DNA of 64,000 nt, from positions 1 to 64,000 of the forward strand of contig CACZAC010000002.1 in assembly GCA_902779125.1 (NCBI GenBank), given 5' to 3'. The notes beneath the pieces were generated by a model, which ran no database searches, had not been told where the DNA came from, and saw only the letters and a program-made list of their open reading frames with translations. The position numbers and the translations under genes were made by a program. Numbering within the stretch: position 1 is the stretch's first letter; each line of letters begins with the position of its first letter. Below are positions 23,716 through 33,485 of the stretch, piece after piece. The DNA is from an uncultured Bacteroidales bacterium. Lineage in GTDB: Bacteria > Bacteroidota > Bacteroidia > Bacteroidales > Muribaculaceae.

Positions 23716-25320
23716 TCAAGTGCCCGTCAAGAGATAGTCTATCAGTGCAGTCACGTCGCTGATAGAGGACTCTCCGTCCTGGTCACAGTCGGTAGCATCC
23801 ACTACAATACCCACCTCGACACCCGACGTCAGGTAATCGATGAGAGCGGTCAAATCGTCGATTGTAACCACACCGTCACCATTCACGTCGCCGCGTTCAA
23901 GCGCGTTGGGGTCATATTCCAACTTGGTGTCCATCCAAGCGATGCGGTCGTGGAGCCATTGCTTGAGGTAGTCCACCTCGTCGGCATAGTCATCGGCAAT
24001 ATAATAGTTGGGCCACACATACTCTCCCCAACGGGGCCACGCCTCGCTGTTGCGCTGCTCAGCACCATTCGCGGTAAGAACGTTAGCGAGCGAGTCCACA
24101 GTAGCCATCAAGCGGTCCTCGCGCAGGTTGGCACGGCGATACTGTGCCCAACGCGTCTTGAGGGCTGCGGTATAGTTGGGGTCGGTATTGAGTTTGTACC
24201 ACCAGAAAGGAACCAGCTGCGGGTCGCCCTCGTTATTCAAGATGTTGTTATTCTGATAAACCCATGTGTCGGTGCGCCAACCCTGATAGTAGTCGGAGTT
24301 ACCGTATGCCAGATTCATGTCCCACACCACCATCTTGAAACGCTGGTCCTCGCTGTCACGGCGCTTGAAGAACTTGCCGCTCAAGCGGTAGGCATCCACA
24401 TTGTGCCCCAACTCCATGGCAATCTGGTAATCAACGAAATTCTCTATGTCAAGATATGCCCCGTAGGTTGAAGCTCCGCCCCAATAGTTCCAGAGCGACC
24501 TCTCCATCTTGTCGATTTGACCAGTGATGTAATCCACCTGCTCCTGAGTCAACTCTTCATAATCAGGCGACTTGTACTGGAAATTGATGTATTGGTTATT
24601 GTATGGCTTGCCGCTGTTGCTCACGGGGTGGTATTTTGAGGTATAGACGACCTCGTCCTCGGTGCGGTTCACCTCCATGATGTAACCTCCGGTGATGTCA
24701 TCGCCCTCAGTGCCCGGATCAGGCAGGTTCAGGCGGTGTTTGCCCTTGGAAACGACTTCTGTGAGGATAAACACGCCATAGTAGGTGCCATCGAGGAACA
24801 ACTCGCAGTAACGGCCCTGGGGCGTGTATTCCATCCACGGGCGCGAGACCTCAAAGGCGAGCAAGTCCCTCATCATGCTCTTGTCGGCATAGGGCGCCAG
24901 CAGAGCCCAGTTGTTGTCCTTGCCCATGCCCAGAATCTTGACTTTCTTTTTGTCGCCGCCTTCCTCGAGCGGTTTGTCCAGCGGACGGAAGGAATAAGGT
25001 TTCTTGTCACTGGCATTGAACGACGAGCTGCCACGGTAACGCAGCGCTACATAGCCCTCATAGTCAATCGTCTGACCAGGATGCCGAATGGTGTCGGCAT
25101 AGTTAAGCTGCCCGTCACCGTTGTGGATAATCTTCATGCGCGCGGTGATGCGCTCATAACGGTCGATAACTTGGCCATCAACGTCAAGCCACACAATAGG
25201 CAGATTGGTGGAGTTCAGTTGCACATCCTCATTGTCAGGCGGATAATTCCACCACGACCAAGCGTTTGCAGTCCCTGCAAGCGAGATTAGTGCCAATAGA
25301 AACAGTAATAATCGTTTCAT
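23716..25320 (-). CDS. CotH-family kinase with dockerin-like tail, secreted
   Basis: A 534-residue secreted protein. Signal peptide about 1-20 (LISLAGTANA). The CotH kinase-like domain (about 35-450) shows KKPYSFRPLDKP with the conserved Lys, LGMGKDNNWALLAPYADKSMMRDLLAFEVSR, GVFILTEVVSKGKHRLNL and WDMNLAYGNSDYY with the metal-binding Asp. CotH proteins are atypical protein kinases; the spore-coat enzyme phosphorylates secreted protein. From about 475 two dockerin-like calcium loops (DVNGDGVVTIDDLTALIDYL; DCDQDGESSISDVTALIDYL) match those on the two BspA-like proteins. A lipoprotein paralogue without the tail lies at 56118. Confidence 0.9.
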   Translation of the reverse strand: MKRLLLFLLALISLAGTANAWSWWNYPPDNEDVQLNSTNLPIVWLDVDGQVIDRYERITARMKIIHNGDGQLNYADTIRHPGQTIDYEGYVALRYRGSSSFNASDKKPYSFRPLDKPLEEGGDKKKVKILGMGKDNNWALLAPYADKSMMRDLLAFEVSRPWMEYTPQGRYCELFLDGTYYGVFILTEVVSKGKHRLNLPDPGTEGDDITGGYIMEVNRTEDEVVYTSKYHPVSNSGKPYNNQYINFQYKSPDYEELTQEQVDYITGQIDKMERSLWNYWGGASTYGAYLDIENFVDYQIAMELGHNVDAYRLSGKFFKRRDSEDQRFKMVVWDMNLAYGNSDYYQGWRTDTWVYQNNNILNNEGDPQLVPFWWYKLNTDPNYTAALKTRWAQYRRANLREDRLMATVDSLANVLTANGAEQRNSEAWPRWGEYVWPNYYIADDYADEVDYLKQWLHDRIAWMDTKLEYDPNALERGDVNGDGVVTIDDLTALIDYLTSGVEVGIVVDATDCDQDGESSISDVTALIDYLLTGT

Positions 25321-25350
25321 CTTTCAATATATCTTTATCGGTAGTTACCG

Positions 25351-25358
25351 CAAAGATA
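25351..25358 (-). promoter_or_regulatory. -7 element for the dockerin-tailed CotH gene
   Basis: TATCTTTG on the minus strand, 30 bp before the ATG at 25320; no good TTTG at -33. Confidence 0.6.
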
Positions 25359-25441
25359 GTAAAAAAGCCTCTAGGTCGCCTTTGTTTCTACGTCTTTTTA
25401 ACATAAAAAACTCATGTGTGACCATTACTGTTGAAATGAAA

Positions 25442-26368
25442 CTATTTGGACTGACTTGAGGAGGAGTTGCGGGGGTGATGGGATAGAATCTCATCGCGCA
25501 GGCGGGTGCGGTCGATGTGAACGTAGATTTCGGTTGTGGTGATGCTCTCGTGGCCTAGCATCTGCTGGATGGCTCGCAGATTGGCTCCACCCTCGAGCAG
25601 GTGGGTCGCGAAGCTGTGGCGCAGCGTGTGAGGGCTGATGACCTTGCGCACTCCAGCAAGTTCACACAGTTGCTTGACGATGTGGAAAATCATCTGACGC
25701 GTGAGCATGGCGCCACGTCGATTGAGAAACAGGATGTCCTCGCTGCCGCGCTGAGCGACCTGATGGGAACGCGTCTGCTCAAGATAGAGGTTAATCTGCT
25801 CGATGGCAACGGGCGAAATGGGCACAAGGCGTTGCTTGTTGCCCTTGCCCTGGATGATGACATAGCGCTCGTCCATGAAGAGTTGAGACAACTTGAGGGT
25901 TACCAGTTCGCTCACGCGCAACCCGCAGCCGTAAAGCGTCTCGATGATGGCGCGGTTGCGCTGCCCCTCGGCCTTGGACATGTCAATACAGGCTATCATG
26001 CGGTCAATCTCGTCGATGGTCAGCACCTCGGGCAGATGGCGGCCAATTCTGGGCGCGGGCAGCAATTCGGTGGGGTCAGTATCCATATAGCCCTCCAGCC
26101 GCAAGAACTTGTAGAAACCTTTCACTCCACTGATGATACGCGCCTGAGACCTTGGCTGGATGCCTACGTCCTGCAAGGTGCAGACAAAGCGCTCCAGGTC
26201 ATCGGTTGTGGCATGCTCGACAGCTACACCCGCGCCAGTGAAGTAACGCGTGAGTTTGTCCACGTCGTCACTGTAGGCTTGGGCCGTGTTGGCGCTCATT
26301 CCCTTCTCCATGGTCAAGAACCACAAGAAACGCCGTTTCACATCCGCTATGTCAGTAATATCACGCAA
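25442..26368 (-). CDS. xerD: Tyrosine recombinase XerD
   Basis: A 308-residue site-specific tyrosine recombinase. N-terminal SAM-like core-binding domain (about 10-95) and catalytic domain with the full residue set: Arg151 (CGLRVSEL), Lys175, His247 and Arg250 (HTLRHSFATHLLEGG), His273 (LGHESITTTEIY) and nucleophile Tyr282. The length and the LRAIQQMLGH block are typical of chromosomal XerC/XerD that resolve chromosome dimers at dif; nothing marks a mobile integrase here. It lies 52 bp after the last serine-hydrolase gene and may be read from that long operon as well as alone. Confidence 0.92.
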   Translation of the reverse strand: MRDITDIADVKRRFLWFLTMEKGMSANTAQAYSDDVDKLTRYFTGAGVAVEHATTDDLERFVCTLQDVGIQPRSQARIISGVKGFYKFLRLEGYMDTDPTELLPAPRIGRHLPEVLTIDEIDRMIACIDMSKAEGQRNRAIIETLYGCGLRVSELVTLKLSQLFMDERYVIIQGKGNKQRLVPISPVAIEQINLYLEQTRSHQVAQRGSEDILFLNRRGAMLTRQMIFHIVKQLCELAGVRKVISPHTLRHSFATHLLEGGANLRAIQQMLGHESITTTEIYVHIDRTRLRDEILSHHPRNSSSSQSK

Positions 26369-26420
26369 AAGGGGATTTTTTAGTTAATAGTTAATAGTGA
26401 ACAGTTAATAGTTGAAACTC

Positions 26421-28016
26421 CTAATTCCTCACTCCTAACTTACCTTGTATGGTGTCGGTCAAGAGCGCATCGAAATTATCGTTAACCATAACCGTGACGT
26501 TGTTTCCGTCAAACGCCATCTTCAGTCGACGGTTGTCGCCACCATCAAGCCAGTCAAGGCGTAACGATAGTGTGTCGTTCTGCCATGCGTAGGCCGCTGC
26601 CATTTTGAACGGTCCTGGAACACCTATCAGTTGTTCTCGGGTCTCCATAATGTAGATAGGGCGTTCATTGTCGGTAGTGATGCGCCACCCGCCACAAGAG
26701 GCGACAGCTCGCAGTGCGCCAAGCCTGTCATTCATCGTGAAGATGCGGTCCTCACCGTCGCGGGTCAATTCGATGGATTTCAGACCCAGCAGATTGTCCT
26801 CAAGAAGAACCGTGTTCCCGAGCAGTCTCATCTCATCGGGATGCGTGGCATCACCCTGCGGCATCTCAATCGACAAGTTGACAGGAGATACCTCCACGGC
26901 CGACTGCTTCCCGCTTATCAATGGATCCAAAAAGTGATAATAGATGGTGTTCAGTTCGTGACCATAGTTGGCAGCCCTGCCGTTGATGACGATGACCATA
27001 TCCAGTTTGGGAATGACATCAATGAGTTGACCGCCATAGCCTGCAGCAAAGAACGACTCGGCACGCGGTTGCAGAATGGTCTTGGTCTGGTAACCATAGC
27101 CTAGGTAATAGTCATCAACATTGTATCCCGTGAACCAGGAACGCACCGTGTGCCACAGGTGGCGGAAGAATCGCATGATTTTTTCCCAAAAAGACAACTG
27201 TGGCGCTTCGCCCTCCTCAGTGCTCAGATAGCGCTGGGTCATGTCATGTATCCACTGGCGGCTCACCAGTTGCTTGCCGTTCCACTCACCGCCTTGCAGC
27301 ATGAGCAGTCCCAACTTCGCCTCACTCTCGGCTTGCAGGCGAAGCCCCCACCCTGCCGCTTCAACACTGTCGGGAGCGAGTTCCCAGTCGGTCTGCACAA
27401 TGTGCATCGGTGTAAAAATGCGTTCCCTCAGATACTCGAGCAACGGCTTACCCGTCAGCCGTGTAACGATAACCGCCAATGCGTGGGTACACATCGAGTC
27501 ATAGTGGAACCGCTTGCCCACATCGTGGAAATCGCCCTTAAACCATGTGGTCAGCCAGTCGTCCTCACCCAAAAGAATACTCAAGTCCTCAAGCCGTCCC
27601 GATGCCATCATCAAGAGGTGGCGGACTGTAAGGCTATCGAGAGCAGGCGACAGTTTGGCAGGCATCTTGTCGCTCAAATACTTGGACACCTTGTCATCGA
27701 CAGCGAGCAGACCATCATCAACGGCAAGTCCCACGGCGAGCGCTGTCACCGTCTTACTGGCGCTGTAGAGCGTGTGCAAATCATCTGCCTGATAAGGATC
27801 TGCATGCAATTCACCGATAACTTTACCATGCCGCAAAATCATGATATGGTGGATATCCACATCAGGCAAGTTAACCAGGCGATGGTAAAGACCATCAAGC
27901 AGTTCCTGGCTCACACCTTGCTCCTCGGGGGCAGAACGGGGTAATTCTCCCGTCTGGGCGCCCGAGACAAAGGCCAGTGCGGCAAACAATATGACGGCAA
28001 CGCAGTATCGTGTCAT
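26421..28016 (-). CDS. Secreted serine hydrolase of the class C beta-lactamase family (copy 1)
   Basis: A 531-residue member of the beta-lactamase/transpeptidase-like family (PBP4*, esterase EstB group). Signal peptide about 1-20. The nucleophile motif S85-A-S-K88 (LYSASKTVTALAVG) and the second motif Y-D-S (FHYDSMCTHALAVIV) are present; GYGGQLIDVIP is the likely third-motif strand. The C-terminal third is a separate beta-rich domain with FDG-type strands (NRRLKMAFDGNNVTVMVND). It could act on D-amino-acid peptides, peptidoglycan fragments or esters. First of three paralogues; its start overlaps the stop of the next paralogue by ATGA. It has an extra loop (about 270-305) not seen in the other two. 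Confidence 0.9.
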   Translation of the reverse strand: MTRYCVAVILFAALAFVSGAQTGELPRSAPEEQGVSQELLDGLYHRLVNLPDVDIHHIMILRHGKVIGELHADPYQADDLHTLYSASKTVTALAVGLAVDDGLLAVDDKVSKYLSDKMPAKLSPALDSLTVRHLLMMASGRLEDLSILLGEDDWLTTWFKGDFHDVGKRFHYDSMCTHALAVIVTRLTGKPLLEYLRERIFTPMHIVQTDWELAPDSVEAAGWGLRLQAESEAKLGLLMLQGGEWNGKQLVSRQWIHDMTQRYLSTEEGEAPQLSFWEKIMRFFRHLWHTVRSWFTGYNVDDYYLGYGYQTKTILQPRAESFFAAGYGGQLIDVIPKLDMVIVINGRAANYGHELNTIYYHFLDPLISGKQSAVEVSPVNLSIEMPQGDATHPDEMRLLGNTVLLEDNLLGLKSIELTRDGEDRIFTMNDRLGALRAVASCGGWRITTDNERPIYIMETREQLIGVPGPFKMAAAYAWQNDTLSLRLDWLDGGDNRRLKMAFDGNNVTVMVNDNFDALLTDTIQGKLGVRN

Positions 28017-29527
28017 TTTACTGTAAACGGGGCAGTTGCAGGTTTTGAATTGGGATAAGTGTCACATATGGTTACCTCATTCTTGCCGAAGTCGAAGAAA
28101 AAGGTTAAGCCGCTAATCCAATTGACGTAGTGCACACGCACCTCAAGCGTAGTCGGCGTAGGCCAGGCATAAGCAGCCGCTGCATCAAAACCGTGAGTAA
28201 AGCCCTGCATGCGGTTGATGGAATTGATTGAATAATAGGGGTAACCCGTCAAGGTGCTATAGCGCCAAGTGCGATAACCCATCGACAATGCCTCTTTTGT
28301 GCCATCTTCATAGCCGAGCTTAAGTACATCGCCACTCACTTCAATGCTGTTCACTCCAAATCGGTTGTGTGCCAGCTGAAGTTGCCTGCCCATGAAGGCA
28401 GCAGCCTTTTTACCAGTTCGTTTGCCCTTGGGTAACGTCAGTTTGGCTGACGCGCACAGGTTGTCAAGGCGTTTCTGCAATTTATTCTCAGGCTGGAGCG
28501 GTGCACTCTTCAGTCCCGGCATCAGCTGATTCCAGATACACGCCAATTCCTCGTGACCATAGAGTTTCATGCCCAGGATGACCACCACGAGGTCCTCCTG
28601 CGGCACTACAACGGTATATTGCCCCATCGCGCCGTCGGCACGGAAAGAGCCTGGCCACTTGCTCTGCCACACCTGGTAACCGTAACCCTGGTTGCCATCG
28701 GTGGGCGGCATGGTTTCCTTAGCACCGCCGTCAATAAGGCGCGAACAAGCCGCTTTCACATAGTCAGCACTGACGAGTTGCTCACCGTTCCACCTGCCCT
28801 CGTCCAAGAGCAACTGACCCAGTTTGGCCATCGTCTCGGCCTGAACGCGCAATCCCCAGCCGCCAGTGTTGATGCCGTCAGGACTGGACTCCCAATCGGC
28901 CACGGTAATGTGCATGGGGGCGAATAATTTCTTCTCGAGGTATTCCAGCATGGTATAACCCGTCACACGCTGCACGATGGCACTGAGCATGAAGGTACAC
29001 ATCGAGTCATACTGGAACAGGCTGCCCGGCTTGTCATCAACAGGTTTGGCCAACCAGTCCTTGACCCAGTCCATGCTGTTGTTGCGCATCGTCCAGTCGG
29101 GTTTCAGGCCCGATGCCATCATCAGCAGGTCACGCACGGTCATCGCTGCCATGTTGTCGCTAACGTGGTCGGTGCGTTTGTCGGGGAAGAAGGTCATTAC
29201 CCTGTCATCGAGCCGCAGCAGATTCTCATCAATGGCGATACCCACCGCCAGCGAAGTGAAAGTCTTGCTCGCCGAATAGAGCGTGTGGCTGTCCTCGGCA
29301 CGGAAAGGCGCTGGATGCAGTTCGGCAACCACCTTGCCATGTCTCATAACCACCACATGATGGATGTCACACTCGGGCAACGCCATCAACGAGTCCATCA
29401 TGTTGATGACAGCTTGGGTGCTGATACCCTCAGCCGCAGGCGTACTACGGGGCAAGTCACCCGTCTGCGCCAAAGCCATTACACTGGCTGCCAACAGCAG
29501 CCACAACGATAGCAAACAATGTTTCAT
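28013..29527 (-). CDS. Secreted serine hydrolase of the class C beta-lactamase family (copy 2)
   Basis: A 504-residue paralogue of the genes on both sides. Signal peptide about 1-20 (SVMALAQ), S85-A-S-K88 (LYSASKTFTSLAVG), Y-D-S (FQYDSMCTFMLSAIVQ), and GAMGQYTVVVPQEDLVVVILG as the C-terminal active-site strand. The C-terminal beta domain ends WISGLTFFFDFGKNEVTICD. Four-base overlaps with both flanking paralogues show tight translational coupling. Conservation of all active-site elements in all three copies suggests each is functional with a different substrate. Confidence 0.9.
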   Translation of the reverse strand: MKHCLLSLWLLLAASVMALAQTGDLPRSTPAAEGISTQAVINMMDSLMALPECDIHHVVVMRHGKVVAELHPAPFRAEDSHTLYSASKTFTSLAVGIAIDENLLRLDDRVMTFFPDKRTDHVSDNMAAMTVRDLLMMASGLKPDWTMRNNSMDWVKDWLAKPVDDKPGSLFQYDSMCTFMLSAIVQRVTGYTMLEYLEKKLFAPMHITVADWESSPDGINTGGWGLRVQAETMAKLGQLLLDEGRWNGEQLVSADYVKAACSRLIDGGAKETMPPTDGNQGYGYQVWQSKWPGSFRADGAMGQYTVVVPQEDLVVVILGMKLYGHEELACIWNQLMPGLKSAPLQPENKLQKRLDNLCASAKLTLPKGKRTGKKAAAFMGRQLQLAHNRFGVNSIEVSGDVLKLGYEDGTKEALSMGYRTWRYSTLTGYPYYSINSINRMQGFTHGFDAAAAYAWPTPTTLEVRVHYVNWISGLTFFFDFGKNEVTICDTYPNSKPATAPFTVK

Positions 29528-31047
29528 TTCAGGTCAAAAGAGATTGTTGCAGGCTGGGTTCCCGGGAAGTCATCCCTGAACGTCAACTCATGCTTGTCAA
29601 AGTCAAAAATATAAGTGCTGGCGGTAATCCAGTTCACATAATGCATACGCACCTCCAGCGTGGAGGGAGAAGTCCATGCCCAGGCCGCCGCTACCTCAAA
29701 ATCATGACAGAGGTCACGCATTCGATTGGCCGCATGGATGGGATAAGGCGGAACGCCCGCCAGAGAGCCATAACGCCAAGAGCGGTAGCCCATGGGAAAA
29801 GATTCGACAGGGACTCCGCTACGTGCAAGTCTTAGAGTGTCGCCATCCACACTGGCCCACTTCAACCCATAGCCATTGGGACTGAACAAAAGGCGCTTGC
29901 CGTTCACCGGCTGCCCCGTGGCTTTGCCTTGAGGGAGATAAATCATGGCATGAGCGCAAAGGGAGTCTAAGCGCTGCTGCAGGACCCGTTCTGATACCAA
30001 TGGGTTATCCCCTACTCCCGCCAGCAGCACGTCACGGATATCACTCATTAGGGCATTATTGTCATTGATAATTCCCAAAATGACAACCACCATGTCCAGT
30101 TGAGGCAGCATCACGACATACTGTCCATAGGCCCCCGACGCGATAGAGACATCTCCATAGCCAGGCCAGGTAGTTTTCCACAATTGATACCCGTAGCCGA
30201 AACGAGTGGTCGTGTCGGGCGCTGTATCACAATCTATAATCCGGGAGCATGTCTGGTCCACATAGTCGGCACTGACCAACTGTTTTCCTTGCCAATTGCC
30301 CTTGTTGAGCAACAGCACACCCAACTTGGCCAAGGCCTCGGCAGGCACCCGCAGCCCCCAACCGCCGACATTGACACTGTCAGGACTCATCTCCCACTCG
30401 GCTCGGTCAATGCCCATCGGCAACAGCAATTTCTCGTTCAGGTAATCGAGAAGTGTGCGGCCTGTCACGCGCTGCACGATGGCGGCCAGCACATGACTAC
30501 ACATCGAGTCATAGTGGAACTTAGTGCCAGGTTCCTCATCGCAGGGTTTTGCCAACCACGCCTTTACCCAATCTGTGCTCTCGTTTCGCAGGGCAGCATC
30601 GGGTTGCACTCCCGACGACATGGTCAACAAGTCACGTACCGTCAATGCGGCCATACGGTCACTGATGTAGTCTGGCATCTTGTCATAGAAGAATGTCATT
30701 ACGCGGTCATCAGGGCGAAGGCGGTTCTCATCGATGGCGATGCCCACGGCCAGCGAAGTGAACGTCTTGCTCACCGAGAAAATCGTGTGAGTGTCACTGG
30801 CACGGAACGGAGCGGGATGAGCCTCGGCAACCACCTTGCCGTGCCTGACGACCATCACATGGTGGATGTCGCTGCCCCGCAATGCTAGCAGAGAGTCCAT
30901 CATGTTGATGACTGCCGCCGTGCTGATACCCTCTGCAGCAGGAGTGCTACGAGGCAGGTCTCCCGACTGGGCACGAGTCAAAAACGGAATAGAAATAAGT
31001 GCAATTCCTGACAGGATAAACAATATGATGAGTACACGTTTAAACAT
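29524..31047 (-). CDS. Secreted serine hydrolase of the class C beta-lactamase family (copy 3)
   Basis: A 507-residue paralogue. A hydrophobic N-terminus (VLIILFILSGIALISIPFL) acts as signal or anchor. S91-V-S-K94 (IFSVSKTFTSLAVG) replaces the SASK of the other copies; Y-D-S follows in FHYDSMCSHVLAAIVQ. Later strands (GAYGQYVVMLPQLDMVVVILG) and the C-terminal beta domain (WITASTYIFDFDKHELTFRD) align with copy 2. It is the most upstream of the three, starting 11 bp after the WYL regulator stop, inside the leftward operon from namZ. Confidence 0.9.
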   Translation of the reverse strand: MFKRVLIILFILSGIALISIPFLTRAQSGDLPRSTPAAEGISTAAVINMMDSLLALRGSDIHHVMVVRHGKVVAEAHPAPFRASDTHTIFSVSKTFTSLAVGIAIDENRLRPDDRVMTFFYDKMPDYISDRMAALTVRDLLTMSSGVQPDAALRNESTDWVKAWLAKPCDEEPGTKFHYDSMCSHVLAAIVQRVTGRTLLDYLNEKLLLPMGIDRAEWEMSPDSVNVGGWGLRVPAEALAKLGVLLLNKGNWQGKQLVSADYVDQTCSRIIDCDTAPDTTTRFGYGYQLWKTTWPGYGDVSIASGAYGQYVVMLPQLDMVVVILGIINDNNALMSDIRDVLLAGVGDNPLVSERVLQQRLDSLCAHAMIYLPQGKATGQPVNGKRLLFSPNGYGLKWASVDGDTLRLARSGVPVESFPMGYRSWRYGSLAGVPPYPIHAANRMRDLCHDFEVAAAWAWTSPSTLEVRMHYVNWITASTYIFDFDKHELTFRDDFPGTQPATISFDLK

Positions 31048-31058
31048 TCAATCTATCA

Positions 31059-31955
31059 CTAATCATAGTGGGCCAGGGCATTTTCCATTTCATTGCGGAT
31101 GAGCATTTTCAGCTCTTTGGGTTCAAGCACCTCGATGCTGGCGCCGTGGGACATAATTTCCTCCTTCAGGTCGTAGGTGATGCGCATTTTGTAGGTAAAC
31201 ACCGAGTAATGGTCATGCACCTCTTCCAGTTGTGAATGGTGCAGTGGCAAGGCGCGGAAATACTTGGCTTGGGTAGGTTCCACCCTCAGAACGATTCGCT
31301 TGGCGCTGTTCTTATTGGTGATAATGCCAAAACAGTCTTTAAAGAATTCCGACGGATTGATGTCCTCGGGCATGACAAACGTTTCCTGCAAGAGGTTTAG
31401 GCTACTGATGCGGTCAAGTGAGTAGGTCTTGACGACGCCCTCATTGACATTCATGCCGATGACATACCATAACTGTTTGAAGATTTTGACGAAATACGGT
31501 TCCAGCACAATGCCGTTGGTAGGCAAGGAACGTGTGTAACTCTTGTAGGAAAAGCGAATGCGGCGATTCTGCTTCATGGCGTCGATAATGACAGGCAAAT
31601 GCTCACGTGCCGAGGGAACATTCTCAAGCATGATTCGTTCGCTGATATCATGGGCATTGCTTAACATTCCGCTCATCGACACCGAGTCCACCAGCCATGA
31701 ACGAAGCCGCGCATTGCTCTCGTTGCCAGAATCGTCGATGTAGTACTCAAAGGTGGACTTATCGCACTGGATGTTGATGTCGAACATTTCCTCTACCCCA
31801 TCGCGATAATGGAAAAAAGTGCGACGTGCCAACGGTTTGCCCTCGCTGATGGGGCTGCGCAGCCACACTTGGTTCAGGTCCTTAAGCGTAATGCGCCCGT
31901 AGCGGCTGATGGTATCCACCAGCCACACGTAGCGATTAATCAGATTGCGGGCCAT
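31059..31955 (-). CDS. WYL-domain transcriptional regulator
   Basis: A 298-residue regulator with an N-terminal winged-helix region (about 1-60, RYGRITLKDLNQVW; preceding the RRTFFHYRDGVEE stretch) and a WYL domain (about 120-220) containing the IRFSYKSY strand and LEPYFVKIFKQLWYVIGMN, where the Trp-Tyr-Val replaces the classic W-Y-L. WYL domains bind ligands or nucleic acid and control DNA binding. The family covers defence-island and carbohydrate-locus regulators; here it sits between the symporter and the serine hydrolases, so it probably controls this operon in response to an imported compound. Confidence 0.88.
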   Translation of the reverse strand: MARNLINRYVWLVDTISRYGRITLKDLNQVWLRSPISEGKPLARRTFFHYRDGVEEMFDINIQCDKSTFEYYIDDSGNESNARLRSWLVDSVSMSGMLSNAHDISERIMLENVPSAREHLPVIIDAMKQNRRIRFSYKSYTRSLPTNGIVLEPYFVKIFKQLWYVIGMNVNEGVVKTYSLDRISSLNLLQETFVMPEDINPSEFFKDCFGIITNKNSAKRIVLRVEPTQAKYFRALPLHHSQLEEVHDHYSVFTYKMRITYDLKEEIMSHGASIEVLEPKELKMLIRNEMENALAHYD

Positions 31956-31987
31956 GCGTTTTTTAGTTAAGAGTTAGGCATGAGCAG

Positions 31988-33439
31988 TTAGGCCTCCCTT
32001 TTCTTGATGAGCAGGGCAAGACCAATCATGGTCAAGGCGGCATTCAGCAGCAGCAATTCAAAGCCCAAAGTGTAGTCAAACTGGTTCTTGAGCCACATCT
32101 GGATGAAAAAGCTGATGACGGGTGCAGCGATGCACACTACAGGCACCAGACGGTCGCGCACGGGGCTCTTGCACATCATACCAAAGGCAAATAAGCCCAA
32201 GATGGGACCGTAAGTGTAACTAGCCAAGGTGTAAACAGCACTGATGGCGTCACTATTGCTGATGGCGTAGAAAACGAGAATAACTAAACCCATACCGGCA
32301 GCCATGGCAATGTGTACCATGCGGCGTGTGCGGCCCAGGGTGGCATCGTCCTGCTTTTTGTCTGCCTCAAGGATATCGACGGTGAACGAGGTGGTGAGCG
32401 ATGTCAATGCCGAGCCTGCTGCCGAGTAGGCGGCTGCAATCAGTCCGATAATAAATACGACGCCCAGCAACACAGGCATGCCCTCGCTGAAAGCCACGGT
32501 GCCAAAGAGTTCGTCGGTCTTCTCGGGCATCACGATGCCGTGAGCCTTGACGTGCAAAGTGAGCAGGGTTCCCAGAACCAAGAACAAAGCGATAACGATG
32601 ACCTGAAGGAAAACACTCACAATGAGGTTTTTGGCCGATTCACTGGCATTCTTGCAGGCGAGGCTGCGTTGCATCAAGTCCTGATCCAAACCTGTTGTGG
32701 CAATCACCATGAATATACCGGCAATAAACTGTTTCCAGAAGTAGGTTCCTTCCTTGGGATTGTCAAAGAAGAACACACGCGAGGTCTCATCACCTCCCAC
32801 TGCTTTACACAGGCCTGCAAGGTCATAACCCAAGCCCTTTGCGACGAAATAGATACTCAGTACCACCGACAAGATGAGACAGAAACTCTTCAAAGTGTCG
32901 GTCCAGATGACGGTCTTCACGCCGCCCTGCAAGGTGTACAGGAAGATGAGAGCGATGGTCACGATGACATTGATGACAAAGGGAATGTGAAGCGGTGAGA
33001 ACACGAGCAGCTGCAGCGTCACACACACCACATAGAAACGTACCGCAGCACCCAGCATCTTACTGATGAAGAAAAACCATGCGCCGCTCTTGTGGGTGCT
33101 GCCACCGAAGCGTTGCTCCAAATAGCCGTAGATGGAAACCAGGTTGCGCTTGTAGAACAGCGGAATGAGCACATAGGCAATGACAAAGTATCCCACAATG
33201 AAGCCCAATGCCATCTGCAGATAGCTGAAGCCTTTGGTTACCACCATGCCAGGCACCGAGATGAAGGTCACGCCCGAGATGGGCGCTCCCAGCATAGCAA
33301 TAGCAACGATAAACCACGGGGCCTGACGACCGCCGCTCAAGGCGGTGGCGGTGTCACTCTTGCGCGACGCAGCCCACGAGATGATAAACAAAAGAATGAA
33401 GTAGCCAACAATCGTGGCAAGTACAATCCAGGGAGTCAT
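31988..33439 (-). CDS. Sodium:solute symporter (SSS family)
   Basis: A 483-residue inner-membrane transporter with about 13 hydrophobic segments. The start (IVLATIVGYFILLFIISW), GGRQAPWFIVAIAMLGAPISGVTFISVPGMV and the A-Y-S-A-A-G-S-A-L-T-S-L-T segment around helix 9 are diagnostic of the SSS family (the last includes the sodium-site Ser/Thr). Substrate cannot be read from sequence. Its position directly after the NamZ-like gene suggests uptake of MurNAc or another cell-wall sugar or peptide, an inference from context. 46 bp from namZ and 32 bp from the WYL gene. Confidence 0.9.
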   Translation of the reverse strand: MTPWIVLATIVGYFILLFIISWAASRKSDTATALSGGRQAPWFIVAIAMLGAPISGVTFISVPGMVVTKGFSYLQMALGFIVGYFVIAYVLIPLFYKRNLVSIYGYLEQRFGGSTHKSGAWFFFISKMLGAAVRFYVVCVTLQLLVFSPLHIPFVINVIVTIALIFLYTLQGGVKTVIWTDTLKSFCLILSVVLSIYFVAKGLGYDLAGLCKAVGGDETSRVFFFDNPKEGTYFWKQFIAGIFMVIATTGLDQDLMQRSLACKNASESAKNLIVSVFLQVIVIALFLVLGTLLTLHVKAHGIVMPEKTDELFGTVAFSEGMPVLLGVVFIIGLIAAAYSAAGSALTSLTTSFTVDILEADKKQDDATLGRTRRMVHIAMAAGMGLVILVFYAISNSDAISAVYTLASYTYGPILGLFAFGMMCKSPVRDRLVPVVCIAAPVISFFIQMWLKNQFDYTLGFELLLLNAALTMIGLALLIKKREA

Positions 33440-33485
33440 TATTTCAGTGAATAGTTAATTGTTAATAGTGAATGCTACTGAAAGT

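Noticed and set aside
25442-26368. XerD as the integrase of a mobile element
   Set aside because: Length and motifs are those of chromosomal XerD, and no attachment repeats or element genes flank it.
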